Position numbers and translations under genes: made by a program. Of a DNA stretch of 64,000 nt, positions 18,307 to 28,275 are shown one piece after another. How positions within the stretch are numbered: position 1 is the first letter of the stretch; every line of letters begins with the position of its first letter. The stretch spans positions 186,001-250,000 of the forward strand of contig JAKLLG010000001.1 of NCBI GenBank assembly GCA_023150275.1, given 5' to 3'. The notes beneath the pieces were generated by a model. The model was given only the letters and a program-made list of their open reading frames with translations, was not told the origin of the DNA and ran no database searches. The DNA comes from Rhodocyclaceae bacterium. Lineage in GTDB: Bacteria > Pseudomonadota > Gammaproteobacteria > Burkholderiales > Rhodocyclaceae.

Positions 18307-19368
18307 TCACTCCGCGCGTTTGCCCTGCGCCTCGCGCAGCGCTTCGCCGATCTTCTGCGGATTGCGTTCGCGCAAGCCTTCGGCGAGTTCGCGCGAGGCA
18401 TCGCGGCGGCGCTCAGCGTAGTCGCGCAGGCGTTCCACGGTGCCGGCGGAGGGCAACGCGGGGTCGTCGGGCAGCGCGGAGAGTTCCTCGAAGCTGTGCT
18501 GGTAGCGGGCGCTGACGTCGCGCTCGATGCGTCGTGCGAGTTCGTCGAAACTGAGGCGATCGCGCTCGCCAGCGGCGAGCAGGCGGTTCCAGCTGTCGGT
18601 GATGGCGGCGTCTTCGCGCAGGAACTGGCCGATCTCCTCGCGGGCGCGCACTTCGTCGTGCCAGCGGTAGGCGGGCTGCGGTAGCGCGGCGATGAGGACG
18701 ACGACAAGCGCCGCGATGCCGCTCGCCGCAAGCACGCGCCGCGTGCACTGCCCGCTTTCGGGCAGCAGCGCGATGCCGAGCAGGATGCCGGTGACGAAGC
18801 CGCCGAGATGGGCGGCGTTGTCGATGCCGGTGACGACGAGACCGAAGGCGATGGTGAGCGCCGAGAACGCGAGCGCAAAGCCGAACAGCCAGCGGAACTC
18901 CTGCGGGTGCAACTCGCGGCGGCGCAGCCAGAGATAGGCGAGCAGCGCGCCGTAGAGGCCGAAGATGGCGCCCGAGGCGCCGCCGGAGACGGCCTGGCCG
19001 GCGTGGAATACGGTGGAGGCGAGGTTGCCGGCGAGGCCGGCAGCAAGGTAGAGCGCGAGGAAGCGTGCATGGCCGTACATGCGCTCGACCCACTGGCCGC
19101 CATCCCACAGCGCCCACATGTTGAGGCCGAGGTGCAGCGCGCCGAAGTGCAGGAACATGGCGCTGGCCAGCCGCCACCATTCGCCGTCCTGCGTGGCCGG
19201 CCCGAAGTTGGCGCCCCAGGCCAGTTGCACGCCGTTGGGCGAGTGCCACAGGCCAGCGCCGGAGAAGAGCATGGCCACAAAGACGAGCAGGTTGGCGGCG
19301 ATCAGCGCCCGCGTGGCGGGAATCCCGGGAATGCGTTCCTGCAGACGATCGATGAGGGCCTTGGCCAT
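18307..19368 (-). CDS. Rhomboid-family intramembrane serine protease
   Basis: 353 residues. A six-helix rhomboid core spans about residues 18-205, with catalytic S132 in GGASGAIFG and H187 in NAAHLGG; LHLGLNMWAL supplies the oxyanion region. The tail (about 205-353) adds one more hydrophobic helix and a soluble Arg/Glu-rich helical domain of unknown use. Substrates are unknown. The frame downstream of the stop (to about 18171) seems non-coding. Confidence 0.9.
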   Translation of the reverse strand: MAKALIDRLQERIPGIPATRALIAANLLVFVAMLFSGAGLWHSPNGVQLAWGANFGPATQDGEWWRLASAMFLHFGALHLGLNMWALWDGGQWVERMYGHARFLALYLAAGLAGNLASTVFHAGQAVSGGASGAIFGLYGALLAYLWLRRRELHPQEFRWLFGFALAFSALTIAFGLVVTGIDNAAHLGGFVTGILLGIALLPESGQCTRRVLAASGIAALVVVLIAALPQPAYRWHDEVRAREEIGQFLREDAAITDSWNRLLAAGERDRLSFDELARRIERDVSARYQHSFEELSALPDDPALPSAGTVERLRDYAERRRDASRELAEGLRERNPQKIGEALREAQGKRAE

Positions 19369-19433
19369 GATCCAGCAGCGTCGGGCGCGGCACGGGCTAT
19401 GTGGCGCGCACAGGCACCGGCACGACAGGAAGG

Positions 19434-19508
19434 TGGAGCGGGCGAAGGGAGTCGAACCCTCGTCATCAGCTTGGGAAGCTGAGGTAATAGCCGTTATACG
19501 ACGCCCGC
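19434..19508 (-). tRNA. tRNA-Gly (anticodon CCC)
   Basis: 75 nt including encoded CCA. Acceptor GCGGGCG pairs with CGCCCGC. The anticodon arm is TCAGC-TTCCCAA-GCTGA, and the T-arm contains GGTTCGACTCC. It lies upstream of the rhomboid gene on the same strand. Confidence 0.95.
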
Positions 19509-19561
19509 GAACGGTTCCCCGAAGCGGGGAGCTGGCATTCTAAGCTGATCCCGGGCGGCGT

Positions 19562-20134
19562 TCAATCCCGTGCCAGGCGGCCGTAGCGTCCGCCGTGGTA
19601 GAGCAGCGGCGCCCGCGCCGCATCGGCCGAGAAGCGTTCGACACGACCGAGGAAGATGAGATGGTCGCCGCCGGGGTACTGCGCTTCGTTGGCGCACTCG
19701 AACCACGCGCAGCAGCCATGCAGCAGCGGCACGCCGCCGAAGCCCGTGCAAACGTCGAGATCGCCGAACTTGTCGGCGGCGCGCATGGCAAAGCGCTGCG
19801 AGATTTCTTCCTGCCCGGCGGCGAGGATATTGACGGCGTAGTGGCTGGCGCTACGGAAGGCATCCAGGCTGGGGGAGCCGAGATCGAGGCTCCACAGCAC
19901 CAGCGGCGGATCGAGCGACACCGAGTTGAAGGAATTGACGGTCAGCCCGACGAAGCTGCCATCGGGCGCGCAGGCAGTGACGACAGCAATGCCTGTGGCG
20001 AAGCAGCCGAGCGCATCGCGGAAGGCGCGGCAATCGAACTCGCCGGGCACTGCGCTGCTGCCGTGATCGGCCGCATCGCAGGCCGGGCATGGCAGGTGGG
20101 TGACGGCACTGGAATCGTGTTGGTAGGCGCTCAT
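19562..20134 (-). CDS. Flavin reductase-like (FMN-binding split barrel) protein
   Basis: 190 residues. The flavin reductase domain (about 33-188) shows FRDALGCFATGIAVVT, the FMN loop GLTVNSFNSVSLDPPLVLWSL and GGDHLIFLGRVE. Such proteins reduce free FMN/FAD for a partner monooxygenase or act on small substrates. The first 30 residues form an extension with a C-P-x-C pair (PCPAC) and several His residues, not usual in the core family and perhaps metal-binding. No monooxygenase is adjacent. Confidence 0.85.
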   Translation of the reverse strand: MSAYQHDSSAVTHLPCPACDAADHGSSAVPGEFDCRAFRDALGCFATGIAVVTACAPDGSFVGLTVNSFNSVSLDPPLVLWSLDLGSPSLDAFRSASHYAVNILAAGQEEISQRFAMRAADKFGDLDVCTGFGGVPLLHGCCAWFECANEAQYPGGDHLIFLGRVERFSADAARAPLLYHGGRYGRLARD

Positions 20135-20262
20135 CGGCGAACGTTGGGGTGAATTGGCGGGAACGGGCGTGGTTGGCGGCGTGTTAGCATCGACGACTGT
20201 CGGAGCGGCGCAGCGCAGCGCAGGATTATCGCCGCCCCCCCTTACGCCTGTCGACCCGCCGC

Positions 20263-21294
20263 ATGCCCCTGCAAGAAGAATTCTCCCTCCGCCTGCTCGC
20301 CTGGCACCGCCGCCACGGGCGCCACGACCTGCCCTGGCAGAACACGCGCGACCCTTACCGCATCTGGCTTTCCGAGATCATGCTGCAGCAGACGCAGGTG
20401 AGCACGGTGATCCCCTATTACGCCCGCTTTCTGGCGCGCTTTCCCGACATTGCCACGCTCGCCGCGGCCGCGCCGGAGGAGGTGCTCGCGCTGTGGGCCG
20501 GCCTCGGCTACTACGCGCGGGCGCGCAACCTGCACCGCTGCGCGCAGGTGCTGCAGGGCGAACATGGCGGCGCCTTTCCGAAGTGCGCGGCGGAAATCGC
20601 GACCCTGCCCGGTATCGGCCGCTCGACGGCTGCGGCAATCGCTGCCTTCGCCTTTGGTGAGCGCGCGGCGATCCTCGACGGCAACGTAAAGCGCGTGCTC
20701 TGCCGCGCCTTCGGCATCGAGGGTTTTCCCGGAAGGCCGGCGGTCGAGCGCGAACTGTGGGTGCTGGCCGAATCACTGCTGCCGGACACCGGTATCGAGG
20801 CTTACACGCAGGGCATCATGGATCTGGGGGCAACGCTATGCACGCGCAGCCGCCCCGATTGCGCGATCTGCCCGCTGCGCGATATCTGCGTGGCGCAGCG
20901 CGAGGGCAGGCAGGATGCTTTGCCGGCGGCAAAGCCGGCAAAGGCCATTCCGGAACGACACACCGATTACTGCATCTTTGTGGCCCGGGATCGTGTGTTG
21001 CTGGAACGACGGCCGCCTGCCGGAATCTGGGGCGGTTTGCTGTGCCTGCCGGAAGGCGAGCCGGACGCGCTTGCCGCTTCGCTGGGTGTGGAAGTGGTTG
21101 AGCGCGAAGCGCTGGCTCCGCTACGGCACAGCTTCACGCACTTCCGCCTGACCCTGCACCCGCTGCTCTGCAAGGTGCGCGCGGCGCCGGCTTGCGGCGA
21201 AGGCAGGTTTCTCTGGCTGCCACTCGGCGACGCCATCGACGCCGGGCTGCCGGCGCCGATGCTGAAGCTGCTCGCGGCGCTCAAGCCAGCCTGA
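20263..21294 (+). CDS. mutY: A/G-specific adenine glycosylase MutY
   Basis: 343 residues; removes A mispaired with 8-oxoguanine. The HhH motif [12 protein letters not shown], catalytic Asp in [12 protein letters not shown], the [4Fe-4S] set C-x6-C-x2-C-x5-C ([17 protein letters not shown]) and a C-terminal NUDIX-like 8-oxoG recognition domain are all present. Its last 14 bases overlap the end of the convergent chemoreceptor gene. Confidence 0.96.
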   Translation: MPLQEEFSLRLLAWHRRHGRHDLPWQNTRDPYRIWLSEIMLQQTQVSTVIPYYARFLARFPDIATLAAAAPEEVLALWAGLGYYARARNLHRCAQVLQGEHGGAFPKCAAEIATLPGIGRSTAAAIAAFAFGERAAILDGNVKRVLCRAFGIEGFPGRPAVERELWVLAESLLPDTGIEAYTQGIMDLGATLCTRSRPDCAICPLRDICVAQREGRQDALPAAKPAKAIPERHTDYCIFVARDRVLLERRPPAGIWGGLLCLPEGEPDALAASLGVEVVEREALAPLRHSFTHFRLTLHPLLCKVRAAPACGEGRFLWLPLGDAIDAGLPAPMLKLLAALKPA

Positions 21295-22906
21295 ACTGGG
21301 CGACGCTGGCGCGCGCCTCGACGGCGAGGCGTTCAAGCAGGCCGGCGGTTTCGGCAACTTCACGCGTCGCTGCGCCATTCTCTTCCGACATCTGCGCGAT
21401 CTTCTCGACATTGGCAGCAATGTCATTGCTCGCAACGCTCTGTTCGCGCAAGGCGCTGGATATCTCGTTGACCATCAGCACGGCTGTCTCGGCACCGGCG
21501 CTGATTTCGGTCATCGCGGTGCTGGCATTGTGCGCACGGTCGACACCGACGGTCACGCGTTCAACGGCGAGTTGCATGGTGTCGACTGCCTCGGTAGCGC
21601 TTGTCTGGACGGCACCGATCATCGAGCCAATTTCCGCCGTTGCCTTGGTGGTACGTTCGGCCAGCTTGCGCACCTCGTCGGCGACGACGGCGAAGCCCCG
21701 CCCCTGTTCGCCTGCACGTGCAGCCTCGATGGCTGCGTTGAGGGCGAGCAGATTGGTCTGGTCGGCGACATCCTTGATCACCTGAACGATGCTCGAAATC
21801 TGCTGCGAGTTCTGCCCCATGCGCTCGATGGTGACGGCAGCTTCGCCAACGATGCGCGCGACTTCGCGCATCTCGTCGAGCGTCTGGTTGATTACCTGAT
21901 TGCCCTCATGCGAGAGCGTACCCGTCGAGCTGGTGATGGTATGGGTCTCGTTCGCCCGCTCGGAAACATGGTTGACGCTCACTGTCATCTGCTCGACCGC
22001 AGCGGCCATCGAGGATGCGGCCTCCGATTGCGAGGATGTCGCAATGGCGACCTGCGCGGCACTGGTCGACAGCTGCTGCGCGGCAGAGGAAACGCTCTCG
22101 GCATTGCGCTGCAATCCGGACACCATGTCGCGCAGGTTCTGCTGCATCTTGTGCATTGCGGCGATCAGGCTGCGCTCATCGCCCGGCCGCACCGTGAGCG
22201 TGCCGCCCAGGTCGCCCCCGGCGATGCGCTCCGCAATTTCCTTGACGGCCCCCGGCTCACCACCCAGCGGCCCGGTCACGGAAAGCACCACCCAGCGCGC
22301 AAGAAAGAAGCCGAGAACAACGGCCGCTGCAAGCCCGATCAGCATCTGTGAGCGCGAGGTTTCATAGACGGCCTTCGCCTCGGCCGCGCTTTCTTCGAGA
22401 ATCCGCCCCTGCAGCTGGACCAGTTCTTCCATCGCGGCGAGCAGGGCATTGAGTGCGGGCACGACTTCTGTTCGCATCAGGCGTGCCGCTTCGGCGTCCT
22501 TTCCGGATTCGAGAAGGGCCGGCAATTGCGAGTAGGCGCCGATATAGACCTTGCGCCGCTCGCGAATATTGGCGAGCAGAACTTTTCCTTCCGGCTTGTA
22601 GATGAGCTTGTCGAGCGCATCGATTCGCTCGCCGATCTGCGAGCGGTTCTGCTCGATCCGCTGCAGAACCGAGGCACGGTCGGTGGCAAGCAGAAGAAGG
22701 AAGCTGTCGCGCGCAATCGTGTTCATCCGGTCGATCGATTCATTGGCAAGTACCGTCTTCCGCCAGTCCTTGACCACGATCTGTTCATTCATTTCATTGA
22801 GCGTATCGAGACGGGACAGCCCGAGAAAAATGGCCACGGCGAGCAGCGCCGTGAAGATTCCGAACCCGACCGCGAGTCGCATGGCGACTGTCAATTTTAC
22901 GAACAT
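21281..22906 (-). CDS. Methyl-accepting chemotaxis protein
   Basis: 541 residues. TM1 at about 10-30, a periplasmic four-helix-bundle sensor to about 185, TM2 near 188-208, HAMP to about 265, then a long signalling coiled coil with the invariant hairpin ([36 protein letters not shown]). Ligand unknown. The neighbouring STAS and GGDEF-EAL genes on the same strand suggest a shared motility or c-di-GMP theme. Confidence 0.95.
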   Translation of the reverse strand: MFVKLTVAMRLAVGFGIFTALLAVAIFLGLSRLDTLNEMNEQIVVKDWRKTVLANESIDRMNTIARDSFLLLLATDRASVLQRIEQNRSQIGERIDALDKLIYKPEGKVLLANIRERRKVYIGAYSQLPALLESGKDAEAARLMRTEVVPALNALLAAMEELVQLQGRILEESAAEAKAVYETSRSQMLIGLAAAVVLGFFLARWVVLSVTGPLGGEPGAVKEIAERIAGGDLGGTLTVRPGDERSLIAAMHKMQQNLRDMVSGLQRNAESVSSAAQQLSTSAAQVAIATSSQSEAASSMAAAVEQMTVSVNHVSERANETHTITSSTGTLSHEGNQVINQTLDEMREVARIVGEAAVTIERMGQNSQQISSIVQVIKDVADQTNLLALNAAIEAARAGEQGRGFAVVADEVRKLAERTTKATAEIGSMIGAVQTSATEAVDTMQLAVERVTVGVDRAHNASTAMTEISAGAETAVLMVNEISSALREQSVASNDIAANVEKIAQMSEENGAATREVAETAGLLERLAVEARASVAQFRLA

Positions 22907-22982
22907 CGATCACTACCTCCGATATGAACTGGACTGCAGAAAATGAATGCGGCTGAAAGTCTTTCGCTGACGAGTGCCTCCG

Positions 22983-23366
22983 TCACGCGAGGCGAACCGG
23001 CGCCACTTCGGCGACCGGCCACATGGGCGGCGCGCTGCGCAGCAGATCGCGGCATTCGGCAAGAACAGCGCCGGGAAAATGGTGTTCGAGAAGTTCCGAG
23101 GTGAACAACTCCTCGATCTCGCGCGGGCAACGTTCGATTCGCAAATGGAAGGCATCGCTGGCAAGTTCGGCAAGCAGCACCATTGCGCCGATGGCGCATG
23201 AACTTGTGTGCGTCACCCGGTCGAGCCCGACCGTCAGGTTCCGGATGTCGGGAGACCACCGTTTTCTGACGCTGAGCAGGAGATTCCGCGCTGCCTCGAA
23301 ATCGAGTTCGCCGCTGACCGTGGCACAAATGGTTTCCGCATCGGCGATCACGACGATCGTGCTCAT
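22983..23366 (-). CDS. STAS-domain protein (anti-anti-sigma-like)
   Basis: 127 residues. The STAS fold is suggested by TIVVIADAETICATVSGELDFEAARNLL and LTVGLDRVTHTSSCAIGAMVLLAEL. The Ser/Thr-Ser segment at the helix-2 start is where STAS antagonists are phosphorylated. The ATG overlaps the stop of the upstream GGDEF-EAL gene (23363-23366), so they are made together. Probably a regulatory partner protein; no kinase is adjacent. Confidence 0.7.
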   Translation of the reverse strand: MSTIVVIADAETICATVSGELDFEAARNLLLSVRKRWSPDIRNLTVGLDRVTHTSSCAIGAMVLLAELASDAFHLRIERCPREIEELFTSELLEHHFPGAVLAECRDLLRSAPPMWPVAEVAPVRLA

Positions 23367-25204
23367 CGCACTCCGCCCTCCGCGCCCCGCTGATCGGCGA
23401 CTGCCGTCTGCCCTGAAAACGCACAGAGCTCGCTGATCGTGCACGGCGGACTGAACCAGTAACCCTGGACCTTCCTGCACCCCATCTCCGACAGCAGCGC
23501 CATCTGGCCCGCCGTCTCGACGCCTTCTCCGACGACGTCGAGACCAAGGTTGTGCGCGAGACTGACGATGGTACGCACGACCACGGCGGCATCGTGGCTG
23601 GATTCCATCTCGACCACGAAGGAGCGGTCGATCTTCAAGGTGTCGAGCGGGAAGCGGCGCAGATAGCTGAGCGAGGAGTAGCCAGTGCCGAAATCATCGA
23701 TGGCAAGCCGTACCCCAAGCGTCTTCAGGGCGTTCAGTGTTGCCAGTGCGGCGACGGAGTCTTCGATCAGGATGCTCTCGGTAATTTCGAGTTCGAGCTG
23801 CGCCGGGGGGAACCCGGTGCGCTGCAGGATTCGACGCACATCGTCGACCAGCGACCCATCCCGAAACTGTCTGCCGGATAGATTGACCGCGAGAATGGTG
23901 CCTCTGGCGATCAGGTCACCGACCAGCATGCTCCGCTCGCAGGCACGCTCTAGCGTCCAGCGCCCCACTTCGATGATCAGGGCATTGCATTCGAGCATCG
24001 GGATGAAGCGCGACGGCGGGACCATGCCATGGCTGGGTGAGTGCCATCGCAGCAAGGCTTCAAGCGCAACGACGCTGCGATCGGCAGGATCGACGATCGG
24101 CTGGAAGTGCAGATCGAATTCCTGCCGGCTCAGTGCGCTGCGCAGCGAGGCATCCATGGACAGGTCGTCGAGCAGGTTGCTGTCCATGACGGCGCTGTAG
24201 TTGACCCAGCAGCTGCGCCCGCGCGACTTGGCCTGGAGCATGGCAATGTCGGCGTGCTTGATCAGCGCCTCGACGTCTTCGCCATCGACGGGATAGCACG
24301 CAATTCCGATGCTCAACCCAATATAGATCGGGCGACCGCAGTGCTCGAACGGCTGCTGGAAAGCGGTTATCAGCGACTGTGCGATCCGGGCGCTATCCGC
24401 AGGCGAGCGGACGCCTTCGAGCGCGATCGCGAACTCGTCGCCACCAAGACGTGCGATCGTGTCTTCGCTGCGCGTCAGCGAACGCAGACGCTCGGCGACG
24501 CGCACCAACAAGGCATCGCCGCCGCCGCGGCCGAGACTGTCGCTGATCGGCTTGAAGCGATCGAGATCGATGTACAGAAGCGACGGAAGGCAACCGTCAC
24601 GCAGGCTTCTCGTGATCGCATGCTGGAAACGATCATAGAACAGGGTCCGGTTCGGCAGCTCCGTCAGCGGATCATGGTTCGCCAGGAACTCGACCCGGGC
24701 CTGCGCGGCAAAACGCGCGCCAATGTCGCGGCCGGTCGATACGTAGTGGGTCACCGCGCCTTCGGCATCGCGAATGGGAGTGATCACCTTCTCTTCGGAG
24801 TAGCGCTCGCCGCACTTCTTCCGGTTGACGAACACGCCGCGAAACACTTCGCCATTGCGCAGCGTCGCCCACAGCGCGGCATAGAAATCGTCGGGATGAA
24901 TGCCCGATTTCAGGATTGCCGGTGTCGTGCCGATGACTTCCTCGGCCAGATACTCCGTGTCGCGCTCGAAGGCAGGATTAACGAAGATGATCGTTCCGGC
25001 GACGTCGGTAATGAGTACGGCATCCTCCGTCTGGTACACCACCTGCTGCAGCAGGGCATTGTTGTCGGTCGCAGCAGGAGCGCACGGCATTCGTGGCGCC
25101 GCATCACGTGCGCTGCGTCCAGAAACGACCGGCAACGATACATCGACCGCCGGCGAGCCAAGCGATGCTGGCGCTGCCTTTTCAGTGAGGACCATTCGCA
25201 ACAT
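23363..25204 (-). CDS. PAS-GGDEF-EAL cyclic di-GMP signalling protein
   Basis: About 613 residues, no membrane segment. PAS at about 50-165 (TEDAVLITDVAGTIIFVNPAF), GGDEF with intact RLGGDEFAIA preceded by an RxxD inhibitory site (RSED), then EAL with VALEALLRW and DDFGTGYSS. It may both make and degrade c-di-GMP. Start choice: the frame opens at 25369, but the ATG at 25204 follows GGGGAGGG and the earlier residues look non-coding; the longer form cannot be excluded. Coupled to the STAS gene. Confidence 0.88.
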   Translation of the reverse strand: MLRMVLTEKAAPASLGSPAVDVSLPVVSGRSARDAAPRMPCAPAATDNNALLQQVVYQTEDAVLITDVAGTIIFVNPAFERDTEYLAEEVIGTTPAILKSGIHPDDFYAALWATLRNGEVFRGVFVNRKKCGERYSEEKVITPIRDAEGAVTHYVSTGRDIGARFAAQARVEFLANHDPLTELPNRTLFYDRFQHAITRSLRDGCLPSLLYIDLDRFKPISDSLGRGGGDALLVRVAERLRSLTRSEDTIARLGGDEFAIALEGVRSPADSARIAQSLITAFQQPFEHCGRPIYIGLSIGIACYPVDGEDVEALIKHADIAMLQAKSRGRSCWVNYSAVMDSNLLDDLSMDASLRSALSRQEFDLHFQPIVDPADRSVVALEALLRWHSPSHGMVPPSRFIPMLECNALIIEVGRWTLERACERSMLVGDLIARGTILAVNLSGRQFRDGSLVDDVRRILQRTGFPPAQLELEITESILIEDSVAALATLNALKTLGVRLAIDDFGTGYSSLSYLRRFPLDTLKIDRSFVVEMESSHDAAVVVRTIVSLAHNLGLDVVGEGVETAGQMALLSEMGCRKVQGYWFSPPCTISELCAFSGQTAVADQRGAEGGVR

Positions 25205-25512
25205 CGTGATCAGCACCCTCCCCTTTGAACAACCACCCAGCCAGGACACCCACTCCGCAAATCCGCGAAGCCTTACGCGCTGCGATAGATGGCTGGCACA
25301 GCATGTCACTGCATGCTGGTATATGTTGCTCACATAAATACCACTGCGGGAGAGAATGTCTGTCAGCACGGGATGAATCTGTGTAGGGGAATTCCTACGC
25401 AGACTTATCGTGCCTTGATAGAAAGCGCGGAAACTGCGAAGTTTTGCTGCGCCAGACGTGGATGCGGACTAACATAGCGCTAGTCATCCATGCGTACTAC
25501 GCGGAAGAATTG
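25205..25512. other. 308-bp divergent intergenic region
   Basis: Lies between the minus-strand GGDEF-EAL gene and the plus-strand histidine kinase. It is less GC-rich than its surroundings and holds a palindrome-centred motif (25383-25398). No gene is supported unless the longer start of the GGDEF-EAL protein is real. Confidence 0.5.
25383..25398. promoter_or_regulatory. Candidate operator GTAGGGGAATTCCTAC
   Basis: The core GGAATTCC is a perfect palindrome and the flanks GTAG/CTAC are complementary with a 2-base offset. It is 115 bases upstream of the histidine kinase start, where a NarL/LuxR-type regulator (the partner at 28272) could bind. Inferred only from symmetry and position. Confidence 0.35.
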
Positions 25513-28275
25513 ATGTTCGAGAAGCGCCTTGTCAGCTCAGTTGCAGTGTTGTTGGTACTGGCATGGCTTATGTTTTTTCTGGATCAGTGGTCGACCCGTA
25601 CGCAACGGCTTGAGTTGCTAGGCCAGCGCGCGGACAGCCTGGCCATTGCACTCGATCTGCGCGTCAGTCGTAGCATTCAAATCATCGACCAGATGCTCAA
25701 GCTCGCGCGCACGGAGATCGCCGAACATCGGATCGGGCGGGATGCGGAAGCGGTCACTCGCGTTCTCGAACGGCACGCGCCAAATCTGGATGATGTCTAT
25801 GCGCTCGCCTTTCTCACGCCGGACGGTACTGCGCTGGCCTTGTCGACGCCCGACGTTCGCCCGGGACGCAATCACGCGGACCGGGATTTCTTCCGCTTTC
25901 ATCAGCAGTCCAGGAGCGACAGGCTGTATGCGGAGAAGCCATTCAAGCTTCCCGGCAACGGGCAGCCAGCGTTCACGTTGAGCCGTTCGCTGCGCTCTGC
26001 CGACGGCAGGTTGATCGGCGTGATTCTGGCGGCCGTGAAGACCGAGGTGCTCGCACGCGAGATGGGTACCTTGCGCATTGGCAGCAATGGCTCAGTGGGC
26101 CTGCATCATCTGGACAGCTACACCATCATCGCACGGCAACCAAACTACGCCGCCACTGCGGCAGCCAGCATCGTCCACGCCGATCTGCGCACCGCGATCG
26201 AGCGCGCACCAACGGGCCGATTCGAGGGCGCCATCTCGACGGACAACGTGCATCGCTTTCTCTCCTACCGCAAGCTATCCGACCTGCCACTGGCGGTATC
26301 GGTCGGCATTTCATACGATGACATCGATCACGAGCTGTCGCGCGACCTCTTTGGTCATCTGGTGACGATGGCATTTCTGACACTGATTGTCCCGCTTGGC
26401 GCCTACTTTCTCCTGTCGGGATACCGGCGCGAAAAATCACTCAAGCAGTCGCTGCAGGAGAAGAATGCTTTGCTCAACGCGTTCTTCGCGTCGATGCCGG
26501 CGGGGATCGCGACGCTCGATCGAGACATGCGCTATCGCCTCGTCAACCCCGGTCTCGCCAGAATCAATGGCTTCGATGTCGCGGACTACACCGGCAAGAC
26601 GGTCGCCGATCTGCAGCCAAAACTTGCCGAGAGACTGAGACCCTATCATTTCGGCGTTTTCGCGGGCACCAGCTATTCCGACGTCGAGTTTCACGGGCAA
26701 CTCCCGAATGCGGATGGTGGCAGCGAAGAGGGGTACTGGCGCGGGTATTTCTTTCCGATACGCGCAAATGGAAGCGATGTCGTGGCGATGGGATGCTTCG
26801 TTGTCGACGTCACCGCGCAGAAGAAGATCGCCATTGCCCTGCGCCATAGCGAGGCCTTGCTGAGCGAGGTGCTCGATGTGCTGCCGGTCGGTGTCGCACT
26901 CGTCGATGCCGATGGACGAGTCACGCGAAGGAACGACGCCTTCCGCAAGACGCTGGGCGATGTCAGTGTCGAAGATGTCGATGATTTCTGCAGTCTGCGC
27001 GGCTACTGGGCAAACAGCGGAGCGCCCTTGCAGAGGGATGATTGGGCGCTGGCAAAGGCGATCGCCAGACGCGCACCGGCGATCGGCGACCTGATCGAAC
27101 TGGAATTGCAAGAAGGCATCCGCAGAACGATACTCGTCTCGGCGATACCCCTGCTTTCAGATGGCGGCGACCTTTCGGGAACAATCCTTGTCGTCGAGGA
27201 CATCAGCAGCGTTCGCAATGCGCAGGCGCAGGCGCGCATGTCCTCCGATTTCTTCGAGCGCCTTTTCAGCGATTCGCCTCTGGGCATCGTCATCACGGAT
27301 CGCGAAGGCCGCTACCTGCGCGCGAACACCGCCTTCGAGCGCTTCTCCGGCTACACGGCTACGCAGCTGAAAGCAATGTCGTTCAGGAAGCTCGTTCACC
27401 CGGAAGAGGCTTCCCTCAACGAACACATCAAGGACGAACTTCTCGCCGGACGCAGTATTGTGACCGAGAAACGATATGTGAGGCCGGACGGGAGCGCGGC
27501 TTGGGGACTGCTTGCGGCCTCGACGATCGCCGATGAGCATGGCCAGCCGCTGCATGCCATCGGGCAGGTCATCGACATCACCGCGCTCAAGGAAACCGAG
27601 CGGGCACTGATCGAGTCGCAGCAGAACATGCGTGCGCTCGCCACGCACCAGACGCAACTGCTTGAGAACGACAGGAAGTATGTGGCGCAGGAAGTGCACG
27701 ATGAGCTCGGGCAGCTCCTGACGGCGCTCAAGTACGGCGTGTCGACGCTGGACCAGTCCCGCAACGATGCGCTCCGCTACGGCGAGCAGACGCTCCATAT
27801 TCGCGAACTCGTGGAACAGACGATCGCGGTCGTGCGCAGAATCGCGAGCCATCTGCGGCCAGCCATTCTCGACCTCGGATTGCTGCCCGCGCTCGACTGG
27901 CTGGCGAGCGATTTCACCGCGCACACGAAGATCCCGTGCAAGACATCCTTTCCCATCGAGGTGCCGGAGCTGGACGAAGTGACCACAACGAACGTTTTCC
28001 GCGCCATTCAGGAATCGCTCACCAATATTGGCAGGCATTCGGGAGCGGAAACGGCGTCGATCTCGCTGCGACACGACAACGGGAAACTGCTGATTCAGGT
28101 GAGCGACGATGGTTGCGGGTTCGACCGCAGTCGCGTCGATTCCATGCACAGCTTCGGTTTGTTCAGCATGCGCGAAAGAATCCTGTCGTCGGGCGGTACG
28201 CTCACCGTCGACAGCACTCCCGGCGCCGGAACCATTATTGAAATATCCATACCCTTCGGGAACCAGACGCAGTGA
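25513..28275 (+). CDS. Membrane sensor histidine kinase, three PAS domains, NarX/DegS-type core
   Basis: 920 residues. TM1 near 8-25, a Cache-like periplasmic domain to about 275, TM2 near 280-303. Three PAS-like regions are at about 315-440, 450-570 and 580-705. A HisKA_3 dimerisation helix follows with phospho-acceptor H729 (EVHDELGQL), then a C-terminal HATPase (DDGCGFD, GLFSMRERI). The ATG at 25513 after GGAAGAA gives a clean membrane start; the frame opens earlier at 25444. Overlaps its response regulator by GTGA. Confidence 0.92.
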   Translation: MFEKRLVSSVAVLLVLAWLMFFLDQWSTRTQRLELLGQRADSLAIALDLRVSRSIQIIDQMLKLARTEIAEHRIGRDAEAVTRVLERHAPNLDDVYALAFLTPDGTALALSTPDVRPGRNHADRDFFRFHQQSRSDRLYAEKPFKLPGNGQPAFTLSRSLRSADGRLIGVILAAVKTEVLAREMGTLRIGSNGSVGLHHLDSYTIIARQPNYAATAAASIVHADLRTAIERAPTGRFEGAISTDNVHRFLSYRKLSDLPLAVSVGISYDDIDHELSRDLFGHLVTMAFLTLIVPLGAYFLLSGYRREKSLKQSLQEKNALLNAFFASMPAGIATLDRDMRYRLVNPGLARINGFDVADYTGKTVADLQPKLAERLRPYHFGVFAGTSYSDVEFHGQLPNADGGSEEGYWRGYFFPIRANGSDVVAMGCFVVDVTAQKKIAIALRHSEALLSEVLDVLPVGVALVDADGRVTRRNDAFRKTLGDVSVEDVDDFCSLRGYWANSGAPLQRDDWALAKAIARRAPAIGDLIELELQEGIRRTILVSAIPLLSDGGDLSGTILVVEDISSVRNAQAQARMSSDFFERLFSDSPLGIVITDREGRYLRANTAFERFSGYTATQLKAMSFRKLVHPEEASLNEHIKDELLAGRSIVTEKRYVRPDGSAAWGLLAASTIADEHGQPLHAIGQVIDITALKETERALIESQQNMRALATHQTQLLENDRKYVAQEVHDELGQLLTALKYGVSTLDQSRNDALRYGEQTLHIRELVEQTIAVVRRIASHLRPAILDLGLLPALDWLASDFTAHTKIPCKTSFPIEVPELDEVTTTNVFRAIQESLTNIGRHSGAETASISLRHDNGKLLIQVSDDGCGFDRSRVDSMHSFGLFSMRERILSSGGTLTVDSTPGAGTIIEISIPFGNQTQ

